Positions 35,556 to 43,863 of a stretch of DNA of 64,000 bases are shown here, in pieces. Position 1 is the stretch's first letter. Every line of letters starts with the position of its first letter. This DNA comes from Duganella sp. CF517 (GTDB lineage Bacteria > Pseudomonadota > Gammaproteobacteria > Burkholderiales > Burkholderiaceae_D). The DNA is taken from positions 186,001 to 250,000 of the forward strand of contig NZ_FODC01000005.1 of the NCBI RefSeq assembly GCF_900110275.1, read 5' to 3'. A program made the translations under genes and the position numbers. The notes beneath the pieces were generated by a model, which saw only the letters and a list, made by a program, of their open reading frames with translations, made no database searches and was not told the DNA's origin.

Positions 35556-36928
35556 TTGACCATGTCTCGCAACACTTCCATCGAATCAGGATTTGCTGAT
35601 AATTTTTCGGCAGCAGCTTTGATCTTGTCATAGTAAATTCCGTTGCGCAGCCCCCTGTAGTCCTTGTATGCCTCCACGACTGGGGAAGTCGCGCCGGCAG
35701 CGCTGTTCTTGGATATTAACGCCTGAAGATACGCAGTACCCGTGCGAATATTTACCGCCTCGTCAGCGAGCGCTGGACTGTCATGAAAGGCATCTGCTTC
35801 TGCGTATAGTTCGGCCTCTGGGCGCCGCTCCTTGCGCGGTCTCTCCAAGTTCTTCAAGCGTGCGAGTTCCCGTAACGGCGCTTTCAGCAACTGCATTAAT
35901 CCGCGCGCGGAACTTCCCTGGGCTCGAGCATCCTTATCAAATCTCGACTCCATGTAAATCTGGCAGATGATAACGTCGGTCCCCACTGAAAATCGATTAT
36001 TGGCTTCGACAAGCGCCCTGATTTCCCTTAGTTTCGAGGAATCATCTACTTTTACTATTTCTGACTTCGTATCGGACACAGGTGTCAGCTTTGCCGTGTG
36101 AGTTTTGACGGGTCTCCGCTGTGTCATTTCAATGGTCCCAGTTGGGATTGATCGGACAAGGCTCTGGCGCGAAAACACGCAAAATGGCATGGTCGGCGTG
36201 TCGAGCGGAGACCTTCGCGGTTCTTCCACTGGAATTGGTGCGCCATCCAAATGCTTGCCACCAGCGAGTTCGATAACGTAAGGCCAGTCGACCATAGGAA
36301 CGCCGGACACTTTATCCGTCAGCAGAAAGTCGAGATCGTAATCCTCGTCCACTTTCGCCAGAATTGAATGTTCCGCAGCTGATACGTCCACGCTTGACGA
36401 AGCGTTAGTCCCGCGCGTTACTTCCACTACGTGACATCGCAATGATTGGCTTGCAACAAGACGGGGCGAGGGGATGCAACCGCACAGGCAGAGATCGTTT
36501 TCCAGCGCCACTTGCTTACCGTTCCAATGCTCTGGAATTCTTGGACCGACACACAGAATTTGACCTTGCGATTTGCATGCCGGACAAGAAATCAGGTCAT
36601 TTTCCAAGGCGATGGACACACCATTTATACCGCCATTGGCGCTCGCTGAAATGACCTTGCCGCCCGACGTAGTCGGCGCACCGAGTGTGATGGTGTAACG
36701 TTCATAACTTTTCTCAACAAGATTGATGGATTTAGTATTGGAGCCCTGCGTAATGATGGTTTTGAGAAAACTCAAACACGTCGCGGGTCCAATACGGTAG
36801 TCGGGTCCGGAGGCATGCGATCCGAGGGCGCAAGTTACAGGTGGCGGCAATCCTATCCCGAGTGTGGCGGCCCGATGTCGGCGGTCTGGCGGCAAACTGT
36901 CGTAGTGTTTCGGGCATAATTCGCCCAT
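35552..36928 (-). CDS. PAAR domain - lytic transglycosylase fusion, probable T6SS effector
   Basis: This 458-residue protein combines three parts. A PAAR-like spike domain lies at about residues 78-158 (GAPTTSGGKVISAS, ALENDLISCPAC, ALENDLCLCGC). A transthyretin-like linker lies at about 196-232 (YDLDFLLTDKVSGVPM), seen in type VI spike proteins. An SLT lytic transglycosylase domain lies at about 305-440, with catalytic Glu327 in YMESRF followed by SSARGLMQLL. PAAR caps the VgrG spike; the SLT domain would cut peptidoglycan of a rival. The first 75 residues resemble nothing known and the GGAGG abuts the ATG, so the true start is uncertain. No other T6SS genes are in the window. Confidence 0.8.
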   Translation of the reverse strand: MGELCPKHYDSLPPDRRHRAATLGIGLPPPVTCALGSHASGPDYRIGPATCLSFLKTIITQGSNTKSINLVEKSYERYTITLGAPTTSGGKVISASANGGINGVSIALENDLISCPACKSQGQILCVGPRIPEHWNGKQVALENDLCLCGCIPSPRLVASQSLRCHVVEVTRGTNASSSVDVSAAEHSILAKVDEDYDLDFLLTDKVSGVPMVDWPYVIELAGGKHLDGAPIPVEEPRRSPLDTPTMPFCVFSRQSLVRSIPTGTIEMTQRRPVKTHTAKLTPVSDTKSEIVKVDDSSKLREIRALVEANNRFSVGTDVIICQIYMESRFDKDARAQGSSARGLMQLLKAPLRELARLKNLERPRKERRPEAELYAEADAFHDSPALADEAVNIRTGTAYLQALISKNSAAGATSPVVEAYKDYRGLRNGIYYDKIKAAAEKLSANPDSMEVLRDMVK

Positions 36929-36962
36929 CCTCCAGTTTCATTACTGACAACTGGAGCCAACA

Positions 36963-37580
36963 ATGGATGATGATATGAAGTTAAGTGCAAAAACCGTCAA
37001 GCGCCTGCGCGCCGAACGCGCCTGGTCTCAAGAGCAACTGGCGGAGATCGCCGACGTCAGCCTACGCACAATCCAGCGGGTCGAGTCCGACGGCAGCGCC
37101 TCGCGGGAAACCAGGATGGCCCTCGCCGCCGCCTTCGATATCGATATCCGCGATCTGGCCGAACCGGAGGCCGCCTTACCCGAACCGCCATCGCCGCCGC
37201 CTTCGTCTTCGCCTGTCGTCGCGGCGCCAAAGCAGTACCGGGTGGTCGGCCTGATCGCCCTGCTGGCGGCAATCCTGTCGGTGGGGGCGTCGTATTTTTC
37301 GTCGGAACAGTTGCCTTGGGCGCTCACCACGCTGGCGCCCATGACCGCCATCGCCAGCGGCTTGTATTCGGTCTTCGCCTGGTATTTCTCGGGAAGAACG
37401 CCACTGTCCACCCCGGCGCGCCGGACGGTGCAATTCGGCTTCATCACCTGCGCGCTGGTGCTGTTATTTTCCTGCTTCAGCGCCTCACCAAGGGCCACGG
37501 CCACAACCTACCTGCAAATGATGCTGTTCGCGTGCGCCATCCGCCACGCCTTCGACTGTTATTTTTCGCGCGGCCGCTAG
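36963..37580 (+). CDS. XRE-type HTH protein with membrane domain
   Basis: This 205-residue protein has an N-terminal helix-turn-helix (residues 8-62: VKRLRAERAWSQEQLAEIA, then SLRTIQRVES). A Pro/Ser linker (70-88) and four hydrophobic segments (about 95-115, 122-142, 153-172, 180-196) follow. Such membrane-anchored HTH proteins are usually annotated as regulators of unknown target. It is divergent from the PAAR-effector gene, 34 nt away, and could regulate it. GGAG sits six bases before the ATG at 36963. Confidence 0.85.
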   Translation: MDDDMKLSAKTVKRLRAERAWSQEQLAEIADVSLRTIQRVESDGSASRETRMALAAAFDIDIRDLAEPEAALPEPPSPPPSSSPVVAAPKQYRVVGLIALLAAILSVGASYFSSEQLPWALTTLAPMTAIASGLYSVFAWYFSGRTPLSTPARRTVQFGFITCALVLLFSCFSASPRATATTYLQMMLFACAIRHAFDCYFSRGR

Positions 37581-37583
37581 AAC

Positions 37584-37895
37584 TCACCGCTGGTTCGCCC
37601 GCAACACGCGGGCGTGCGCCCTATGCCCGATCGCGAGGTGCCGCGACGTCAGGATCACCACCAGCGAGCCGAGGACCGGGAACGCCGTAAGCAAACAGCT
37701 TCATGCCCTGGATCACGGACTCCGACTGCGCCACGCCGGGCACGTAGCCCAGCCGCTCCGAAGTCCAGCCCACCATCGCCAGCGATGCCGCGCCGCCTGC
37801 TTTAAATATGACCAGGATGTTGGCGAAGGTGGCCGTCTGGCGCCGCTCGCCCTGACGGAACTCCGCGAAATCGGTGATGATCCCCGGAGGGACGC
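37584..37895 (-). pseudogene. Remnant of a MelB/GPH-type (MFS_2) sugar symporter, C-terminal part
   Basis: Reading the minus strand from about 37895 gives GIITDFAEFRQGERRQTATF and then LGYVPGVAQSESVIQGMKLF, the C-terminal helices typical of glycoside/pentoside:cation symporters. Near 37690 the frame shifts by one base and continues as AFPVLGSLVVILTSRHLAIG to a stop at 37584. There is no start codon and the N-terminal three quarters are gone. It is a dead fragment between the HTH gene and groESL, consistent with past insertion and deletion here. A sugar symporter would fit the surrounding galactose locus. Confidence 0.7.
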
Positions 37896-37959
37896 TAGCA
37901 TTTTGTAGTCATCTTTACAACATTCCCCTTCTTTTTTGCGCCTTCTCAAGGTATGCGCC

Positions 37960-37988
37960 TTGAAATACGGTTGGGTCGTCCCTATAAT
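37960..37988 (+). promoter_or_regulatory. groESL promoter
   Basis: TTGAAA (37960-37965), a 17-bp spacer and TATAAT (37983-37988) make a near-consensus sigma70 promoter. The same stretch read as CTTGAAA and CCCTATAAT also fits a heat-shock sigma32 promoter loosely. The CIRCE operator begins at the end of the -10 box. Confidence 0.85.
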
Positions 37989-38014
37989 TGGCACTCGTTC
38001 CGAGAGAGTGCTAA
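37988..38014. promoter_or_regulatory. CIRCE operator (HrcA site)
   Basis: TTGGCACTC, nine bases, GAGTGCTAA: one mismatch from the canonical CIRCE element. HrcA binding here would block the overlapping groESL promoter until heat shock. The hrcA gene is not in this window. Confidence 0.93.
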
Positions 38015-38109
38015 CAGCACCCTCGACAACTTTCCGTTGTGGCAATCTGCTCATTTAGGCAAGTTTGGCACGACAACAAACTGTACCAATGCTAATTAAG
38101 GAGTTTTGT

Positions 38110-38400
38110 ATGAACCTTCGCCCTTTGAACGATCGCGTAATCGTCAAACGCCTCGACCAGGAAACCAAAACTGCGTCCGGCCTGATCATCCCTGATGCGG
38201 CCGCTGAAAAACCGGATCAAGGCGAAGTGCTCGCCGTCGGCAATGGCAAGATTCTCGAAGATGGCAAAGTCCGTCCGCTGGATGTCAAAGTAGGCGACCG
38301 CGTTCTGTTCGGCAAATACGCCGGCCAGACCGTCAAAGTTGACGGTCAAGAACTGATGGTCATGCGCGAAGAAGACATCATGGCAATCGTCGTCAAGTAA
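38110..38400 (+). CDS. groES: Co-chaperonin GroES
   Basis: This 96-residue heptameric lid protein caps GroEL and promotes folding. It begins MNLRPLNDRVIVKR and contains GLIIPDAA and the C-terminal EEDIMAIVVK, as expected. I chose the ATG at 38110 behind AAGGAG; the longer in-frame reading from 38065 lies in the leader. It is controlled by the CIRCE element about 95 nt upstream and followed 48 nt later by groL. Confidence 0.98.
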   Translation: MNLRPLNDRVIVKRLDQETKTASGLIIPDAAAEKPDQGEVLAVGNGKILEDGKVRPLDVKVGDRVLFGKYAGQTVKVDGQELMVMREEDIMAIVVK

Positions 38401-38448
38401 TTGACCGCACGCTTGCAAACAGTACTCACCTAATTCTGGAGAAACAAC

Positions 38449-40098
38449 ATGGCAGCTAAAGAAGTAATCTTCGGCGACGCAGCGCGCGCCAAAATGGTCG
38501 AAGGCGTCAACATCCTGGCCAACGCCGTCAAAGTCACCCTGGGCCCGAAAGGCCGCAACGTCGTGCTGGAACGCTCGTTCGGCGCCCCTACCGTCACCAA
38601 GGACGGCGTGTCGGTCGCCAAAGAGATCGAACTGAAAGACAAGCTGCAGAACATGGGCGCGCAAATGGTCAAGGAAGTTGCTTCCCGCACCAGCGACAAC
38701 GCCGGCGACGGCACCACCACCGCCACCGTGCTGGCCCAGGCCATCGTGCGCGAAGGCATGAAGTTCGTGGCCGCCGGCATGAACCCGATGGACCTGAAGC
38801 GCGGCATCGACAAGGCCGTCGCCGCCACCGTCGAGCAGATCGCCGTGATCGCCCGTCCATGCACCACCACCAAGGAAATCGCCCAAGTCGGTTCGATCTC
38901 GGCCAACTCGGACGCATCGATCGGCGAGCGCATCGCTGAAGCGATGGAAAAAGTCGGCAAGGAAGGCGTCATCACCGTGGAAGACGGCAAGTCGCTGAAC
39001 GACGAGCTCGACATCGTTGAAGGTATGCAGTTCGACCGCGGCTACCTGTCACCATACTTCATCAACAACCCGGAAAAGCAAGTCGCGATCCTGGACAATC
39101 CATTCGTCCTGCTGTGCGACAAGAAGATCTCGAACATCCGCGATCTGCTGCCGGTACTGGAACAAGTCGCTAAAGCCGGCCGTCCACTGCTGATCATCGC
39201 CGAAGACATCGAAGGCGAAGCGCTGGCGACCCTGGTAGTGAACAACATCCGCGGCATCCTGAAAACCTGCGCCGTCAAAGCGCCAGGCTTCGGCGACCGT
39301 CGCAAGGCCATGCTGGAAGACATCGCGATCCTGACCGGCGGTCAAGTGGTGGCGGAAGAAGTCGGCCTGACGCTGGAAAAAATCACGCTGGAAGAGCTGG
39401 GCCAAGCCAAGCGTATCGAAGTCGGCAAGGAAAACACCATCGTCATCGACGGTGCCGGCCAGGCCGAAGGCATCGAAGGCCGCGTCAAGCAAATCCGCGT
39501 GCAGATCGAAGAAGCGACCTCGGACTACGACCGTGAAAAACTGCAAGAGCGCGTGGCCAAGCTGGCCGGCGGCGTTGCCGTGATCAAAGTCGGTGCCGCC
39601 ACCGAAGTTGAAATGAAAGAAAAGAAAGCCCGCGTTGAAGATGCACTGCACGCTACCCGCGCTGCCGTGGAAGAAGGCATCGTGCCAGGCGGCGGCGTGG
39701 CCCTGCTGCGCGCCCGCGCTTCGATCACCGTCAAAGGCGACAACCCGGACCAGGACGCAGGCATCAAGATCGTTCTGCGCGCCATGGAAGAGCCACTGCG
39801 CATGATCGTGCAAAACGCCGGCGAAGAAGCTTCGGTGGTGGTTGCAGCGGTTCTGGCCGGCACCGGTAACTACGGTTACAACGCCGCCAACGGCACCTAT
39901 GGCGACATGGTTGAAATGGGCGTGCTGGATCCAGCCAAGGTCACCCGCTCGGCACTGCAAAACGCAGCGTCGATCGCCGGCCTGATGCTGACCACCGATT
40001 GCATGGTCGCCGAAGTCACCGACGACAAGGCAGCTGGCGGCGGCATGGGCGGTATGGGTGGCATGGGCGGCATGGGTGGCATGGACGGCATGATGTAA
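38449..40098 (+). CDS. groL: Chaperonin GroEL
   Basis: This 549-residue ATP-dependent chaperonin has the ATP-site motifs TLGPKGRNVVLE, NAGDGTTTAT and the catalytic aspartate in the ATEVEMKEKKARVEDALHA region, followed by VEEGIVPGGG. It ends in the usual GGM repeat tail. It is cotranscribed with groES and ended by a strong terminator. This appears to be a standard housekeeping copy. Confidence 0.99.
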   Translation: MAAKEVIFGDAARAKMVEGVNILANAVKVTLGPKGRNVVLERSFGAPTVTKDGVSVAKEIELKDKLQNMGAQMVKEVASRTSDNAGDGTTTATVLAQAIVREGMKFVAAGMNPMDLKRGIDKAVAATVEQIAVIARPCTTTKEIAQVGSISANSDASIGERIAEAMEKVGKEGVITVEDGKSLNDELDIVEGMQFDRGYLSPYFINNPEKQVAILDNPFVLLCDKKISNIRDLLPVLEQVAKAGRPLLIIAEDIEGEALATLVVNNIRGILKTCAVKAPGFGDRRKAMLEDIAILTGGQVVAEEVGLTLEKITLEELGQAKRIEVGKENTIVIDGAGQAEGIEGRVKQIRVQIEEATSDYDREKLQERVAKLAGGVAVIKVGAATEVEMKEKKARVEDALHATRAAVEEGIVPGGGVALLRARASITVKGDNPDQDAGIKIVLRAMEEPLRMIVQNAGEEASVVVAAVLAGTGNYGYNAANGTYGDMVEMGVLDPAKVTRSALQNAASIAGLMLTTDCMVAEVTDDKAAGGGMGGMGGMGGMGGMDGMM

Positions 40099-40144
40099 TT
40101 GCCGGCCGGCTCAGCCCAGGCTGAGCCAGCCTCGCTGCATGGAA

Positions 40145-40175
40145 AAGCCAGCTTCTTCGGAAGCTGGCTTTTTTT
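40145..40175 (+). terminator. groESL terminator
   Basis: AAGCCAGCTTC pairs perfectly with GAAGCTGGCTT around a UUCG tetraloop and is followed by six or more T. This is a textbook strong intrinsic terminator. Confidence 0.95.
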
Positions 40176-40197
40176 ATGCCATGATTTTGTTTCGTCT

Positions 40198-40728
40198 ATG
40201 ATAGAGTTGGCAATTCCGCAACAACATGCCCAACACATGCAGACGATACGCGCCCGGATGACCTATTTGCGCAACGGCGAAGGATTCGCCGCCGTGGCCT
40301 TGCCCACCGTCCTGTCAATGGTATGGGAAACATCGGGCGCTCCGGTGGCATGGGGCATGCGAGGCGCGGCCATTGCGATGGTCGTCTACATCCTGTTGCA
40401 GGGCATGCTGTACTGGCAGCTGAAGCTACAGTCGACGGTGCGGCGTCAGCCCTTGCCCGCGTATTTCCAGCCGCTGTACAGCTTCTTTAAATATTCGAAC
40501 ATCGTGGCGATCTCGGGGGTGGTGATGTTTATCGCGTTGACCGGTAGCCGCTCCGCAGACCTGTGGTGGTCGTGCGGCCTGCTGGCATTCGCCGCGCTGG
40601 AGCACATCAACTATTATCACTACCAACTGATGTACGACACGCGCGCCGCTTTCGATTACGTGCGCCGCAACGGCCGCCTGCGCAGGGCGGCGCTGGGGTT
40701 GGACATGAACCGAAACAAGCCAGTGTGA
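40198..40728 (+). CDS. Hypothetical membrane protein
   Basis: This 176-residue protein has four probable membrane segments (about residues 28-45, 56-72, 97-115, 122-140), the third followed by GSRSADLWWSCGLLAF, and a basic C-terminal tail (DYVRRNGRLRRAALGL). No family is recognised. The start is uncertain: ATG 40198 is used, but no clear ribosome site is seen and MQTIRARM further in is an alternative. It follows the groESL terminator and converges on a degraded gene. Confidence 0.7.
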   Translation: MIELAIPQQHAQHMQTIRARMTYLRNGEGFAAVALPTVLSMVWETSGAPVAWGMRGAAIAMVVYILLQGMLYWQLKLQSTVRRQPLPAYFQPLYSFFKYSNIVAISGVVMFIALTGSRSADLWWSCGLLAFAALEHINYYHYQLMYDTRAAFDYVRRNGRLRRAALGLDMNRNKPV

Positions 40729-40737
40729 GCATCGGCG

Positions 40738-41093
40738 TTACTGTTCACTATGGAGCCGTCGAATTAGCTCGGCGCCGCGCTCCCGGCTTAATCCCTCCAC
40801 ACGCTCGATCAGTTCATCGTTTGCGGTGCCAAGCTCACATATGTACCTATTGGCCATCTTCGTGTCCAGATCCTCGATTTCCTTGCCCTCCGCTTCTTCA
40901 ATCTTGCTAAGTATTTTCTTGGCAAGCTCAACAGCTTCAGGCGTCGGCATGCTGCGAACATGGGAAAGAAGTAGTCTGTCTTCGACATCGCAGGTACGCC
41001 GACCTGCGACAGGGCGCTCATGCAATAACCAACGGCTTCCGTCGCGGCCATTCGTGGAACAGATTCAAGCAAGGTTCGCCAATTCATCATCAT
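40738..41093 (-). pseudogene. Frameshifted hypothetical gene
   Basis: A well-placed GGGAG ribosome site precedes ATGs at 41093/41090/41087, opening NWRTLLESVPRMAATEAVGY. That frame runs into low-quality Arg/Lys-rich sequence, while a neighbouring frame takes over near 41000 and gives DVEDRLLLSHVRSMPTPEAV and IEEAEGKEIEDLDTKMANRY down to the stop at 40738. The best explanation is one gene of about 115 residues broken by a one-base indel near 41000. Function is unknown. It follows seven bases after another damaged gene, in A/T-richer DNA. Confidence 0.55.
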
Positions 41094-41099
41094 CTCCCG

Positions 41100-41585
41100 T
41101 TACAGTTCGATGGCATCGAATAGCTTTCTAGGCAAGTTTTCGATAAGAAATTCTTCTGACAGCACAGCCGCCCTCTCGCTAACAGGCACAGGCCGCAAGA
41201 GGCGACATACCGGCAGCCCAGGAATCACCAACAACAGCGGCTTAAACTCGTGCAGTTGCGCTCGCAAAACGACGTCCAGTATCTCCCTATGCGTTGCGGC
41301 GCTGATCAGACCTGCGCTAAGTTTGGCGTCCGCGCCACCCTGAATATTTCTCCGGGTGCTAAATACCTTGGTCGAATGCAGATCGCCGGCCTCCACCTCT
41401 TTTCTTAACGACTAATAAATCTCTCTCGGGTTAGACGTCGTTGGCACGCAATTGTTCTGGCTCATACGCGACGAAGCATCAAAATAAGGCGTGCACCAGA
41501 CGTAATGATGCTTGCCGTTATAGCGCTCACAAATGAAGTAGGCGAGCATCGTGCAGCAGGAATAATAGATACGCTTGTGATTCAT
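41100..41585 (-). pseudogene. Hypothetical gene interrupted by an in-frame amber codon
   Basis: From ATG 41585 the frame encodes 57 residues (MNHKRIYYSCCTMLAYFICE ... TSNPREIY), then TAG at 41412-41414, and then continues open for 103 more residues (SLRKEVEAGDLHSTKVFSTR ... LPRKLFDAIEL) to TAA at 41100. Both parts have protein-like composition and only one base separates them from a 161-residue protein. It may be a recent pseudogene, a sequencing difference or a readthrough case. The downstream half alone could start at GTG 41396. No family is recognised with confidence. A 33-codon open frame upstream ends in ATGA overlapping this start. Confidence 0.6.
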
Positions 41586-41698
41586 GACGCCGGCCTCCGT
41601 CGCAGCGTGAACATGGGCTTTGATGATAAGCCGGCCTTCCGCCGTCCTTTTGCCGGGCGCGGCCCACGTTTGACCGCCATCATGAAGGAGCCGAAGAC

Positions 41699-42124
41699 TC
41701 AGGCGTCGCGGAACTCCGCTTCGATCGCTTCGCGGCGCGGCTCGTCGGCGATGTGCAGGATCAACGTCTCGGCCAGCTCCAGCGCCGGATGCGAGGCGCG
41801 GTGTTTGGCGAACCAGAAGACTTCGCTCAAGTCCTCGTCCTCGTGCGCGGTGGCCATCAACTGCTGGTCTTCCGGCACGTCCTCGTAGTCCGTCGCCTCA
41901 AGGCTGGCGTCGTCGATCGACTCGCGCCACGCCTCGCATTGGTCGCCCCACGCGAGCGCGTATTTGCAGCCGGACTCGACCAGCCAGCGGCTGACGTCCC
42001 AGCGCGTCATCTCGGGCACTTCGGCCTCGACCATGATGATGGCTTTGAAGGCGGTCAAGCCTTCCAGCACCGGCAGTTCGTTTTCCGGAGCGAGGTGTAA
42101 ATATCTGATCGATGGTTTCTGCAT
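41699..42124 (-). CDS. Conserved hypothetical protein (possibly DUF7684-like)
   Basis: This 141-residue acidic cytosolic protein contains SRWLVESGCKYALAWGDQCE, followed by a predicted helical C-terminal half (PALELAETLILHIADEPRRE). It looks complete: the ATG lies about 145 nt upstream of the VOC gene, which is transcribed the other way. It resembles small proteins with a conserved SGCxYxxAWG core, but I am not certain of the family name, and function is unknown. Codon use returns to the high-GC style of the main chromosome, unlike its left neighbours. Confidence 0.75.
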   Translation of the reverse strand: MQKPSIRYLHLAPENELPVLEGLTAFKAIIMVEAEVPEMTRWDVSRWLVESGCKYALAWGDQCEAWRESIDDASLEATDYEDVPEDQQLMATAHEDEDLSEVFWFAKHRASHPALELAETLILHIADEPRREAIEAEFRDA

Positions 42125-42267
42125 GATGGCGCCGCCGTAATGTTCAAGCGACGCATTCTCACCCTAAATGGCCGATACCGCAACGGCCGAGGCAGGCAAC
42201 GACTCCTGACAGAATCTGACGGAGGCGCTGGCTAGAATGAGCTTCCTTTTTTCAACCGGAGTTCAAC

Positions 42268-42702
42268 ATGAAACCAGCAACCGCCAGCGCCGTCATCCAC
42301 TTAAACTTCCGCGGCCAGGCGCGCGAGGCGCTCGACTTCTATCAATCCGTGTTCGGCGGACAGGTCAATGCCATCACGTACAAGGACTTCAACCAGGTGA
42401 GCAACGAAGCAGAGGCGGACCAGCTGATGTGGGGCCAGGTGATGGCCGATAGCGGCTTCCGCGTGATGGCCTACGACGTGCCGTCGCACACGCCCTGGAA
42501 CCCGGGCGAGAACGCCTTCCTGGTCGCCGTGGAAACGACAACGCAGGACGACGTCCGCGCCTATTGGGAAAAATTGTCCGCCGGAGCGACGGTCACCGCC
42601 CCGCTGCAGTCGGCGCAATGGACGCCGTTGTTCGGCATGCTGAAGGACCGCTACGGCATCAACTGGACCTTGAGCGTCGCGACCCAACCAGCCGCGACGT
42701 AA
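42268..42702 (+). CDS. VOC family protein (PhnB-like glyoxalase fold)
   Basis: This 144-residue single-domain protein of the vicinal-oxygen-chelate superfamily has the PhnB-type pattern: HLNFRGQAREALDFYQSVFG at the start, FLVAVETTTQDDVRAYWEKL, and the end DRYGINWTLSV. PhnB-like proteins usually lack a demonstrated enzymatic activity. It is a single gene, converging on the GH53 gene 18 nt away. Confidence 0.92.
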   Translation: MKPATASAVIHLNFRGQAREALDFYQSVFGGQVNAITYKDFNQVSNEAEADQLMWGQVMADSGFRVMAYDVPSHTPWNPGENAFLVAVETTTQDDVRAYWEKLSAGATVTAPLQSAQWTPLFGMLKDRYGINWTLSVATQPAAT

Positions 42703-42720
42703 GTCCCGGGACGGTGCGGC

Positions 42721-43710
42721 TTAGAACGGGTCCAGCGCGATGGTGAACTTGCCGCTGGCGTCGATCGCGCCCATGGTGTAGCCCTGCCAGCCCGGATAGC
42801 CCTGCGGCTCCCAGTAGAACACGCCCAGGCCGTTCGAACCGAGCGCCTTGGTCTTGCTCAGCAGATCGGCGAGCATCGCCTTGGAGGTGGCCGCCTGGGT
42901 CCAGTCCATGCCGACCTCGGTCACCATCACCGGCTTGGCATAACGCGACACCATGTCCCACATATTGGTGGAGATCTTGTTGTTGTAGTTGGCCCAGTCC
43001 GAAGCCGGCGGATAGTGCGACATGCCGATCACGTCCCACTTGGCGCCGGCGCTTTTCACGCCGTCGAAGAACCAGCGGAACACGGCGTTGTCGTGGCCGT
43101 TGGCCAGGTGCAGGATCACCTTGGCGTTCGGATAGACGGCCTTGGTGGCGTTGTAGCCACTATTGATCAGGCCGGCCAGATTGCCAAAGCTGGTGGTCTT
43201 GCCTTCCGGCCACAGCATGCCGCTGTTGATCTCGTTGCCCACCTGGACCCATTCGACGTTGATGCCGTTGGTCTTCAGATAGCTGAGGATGCCCTGCGTG
43301 TGGCTGTAGACGTCGTTATTGAGCTGCGCCAGCGTATGGCTGGCCCAGGCGGCCGGCTTGGTCTGCTGTCCCGGATCGGCCCAGCTGTCGCTGTAGTGGA
43401 AGTCGATCATGATGCGCTGGCCTTGCGCGGCCGCGCGCTTGGCCTTGTAGAGCACGTCGGCGCCGTTGTTCCAGCCGCCGCTCGGGTTGACCCACACGCG
43501 CAGGCGGATCGAGTTGATTTGCAGGTTCTTCAGCAGCACGAAGGGGTCGGTCTTGACGCCGCTGCTGTTATGGAACGAGTAGCCGCTCGACTCCTGCTGG
43601 CTGACCCAGCCGACGTCGGCGCCGTTGGCGAACGTTTGTGCGCAACCGACGGACGCGGCAAGGCCCATCGCCACGCCGCAGATGGCGGCGAGCAAATTCT
43701 TGAATGTCAT
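42721..43710 (-). CDS. Arabinogalactan endo-beta-1,4-galactanase (GH53)
   Basis: This 329-residue secreted enzyme has a signal peptide to about residue 25 (SVGCAQ; a lipobox-like cysteine is present but poorly placed) and a GH53 TIM barrel. It shows NGADVGWVSQQESSGYSF, LRVWVNPSGG, the acid/base Glu in VGNEINSG and the nucleophile Glu in MVTEVGMDW. It should cut beta-1,4-galactan backbones into oligosaccharides for the receptor and GH2 enzyme encoded near 21-27 kb. It is the last gene of the minus-strand dgoK-dgoA-lactonase run, 153 nt after the lactonase gene. Confidence 0.95.
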   Translation of the reverse strand: MTFKNLLAAICGVAMGLAASVGCAQTFANGADVGWVSQQESSGYSFHNSSGVKTDPFVLLKNLQINSIRLRVWVNPSGGWNNGADVLYKAKRAAAQGQRIMIDFHYSDSWADPGQQTKPAAWASHTLAQLNNDVYSHTQGILSYLKTNGINVEWVQVGNEINSGMLWPEGKTTSFGNLAGLINSGYNATKAVYPNAKVILHLANGHDNAVFRWFFDGVKSAGAKWDVIGMSHYPPASDWANYNNKISTNMWDMVSRYAKPVMVTEVGMDWTQAATSKAMLADLLSKTKALGSNGLGVFYWEPQGYPGWQGYTMGAIDASGKFTIALDPF

Positions 43711-43822
43711 TGTGTCTCCAGTGTCTTATTGATTTTTATGGTTGTATTACGCTGTGCTGCCTGCCACCTGTGCGCACCTCCCCCTGCCGCGTCGCGCGGC
43801 ACATTTTTGACTGCGGGATAGC

Positions 43823-43843
43823 GCGCCGGCCTCGGGCCGGCGC
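43823..43843. other. GC hairpin between lactonase and GH53 genes
   Basis: GCGCCGGCC and GGCCGGCGC form a perfect 9-bp stem with a TCG loop. There is no T-run on either strand. It may protect or partly terminate the lactonase message before GH53. Confidence 0.5.
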
Positions 43844-43863
43844 TGCGATTGCTGAACCGCCGA

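Noticed and set aside
35010..36928. Possibility of a whole type VI secretion cluster
   Set aside because: No VgrG, Hcp, Tss or ClpV-like gene occurs anywhere in the window; only the PAAR effector pair is present.
40021..40098. Tandem GGCATGGGCGG-like repeat
   Set aside because: This is the normal Gly-Gly-Met tail of GroEL, not a mobile or regulatory repeat.
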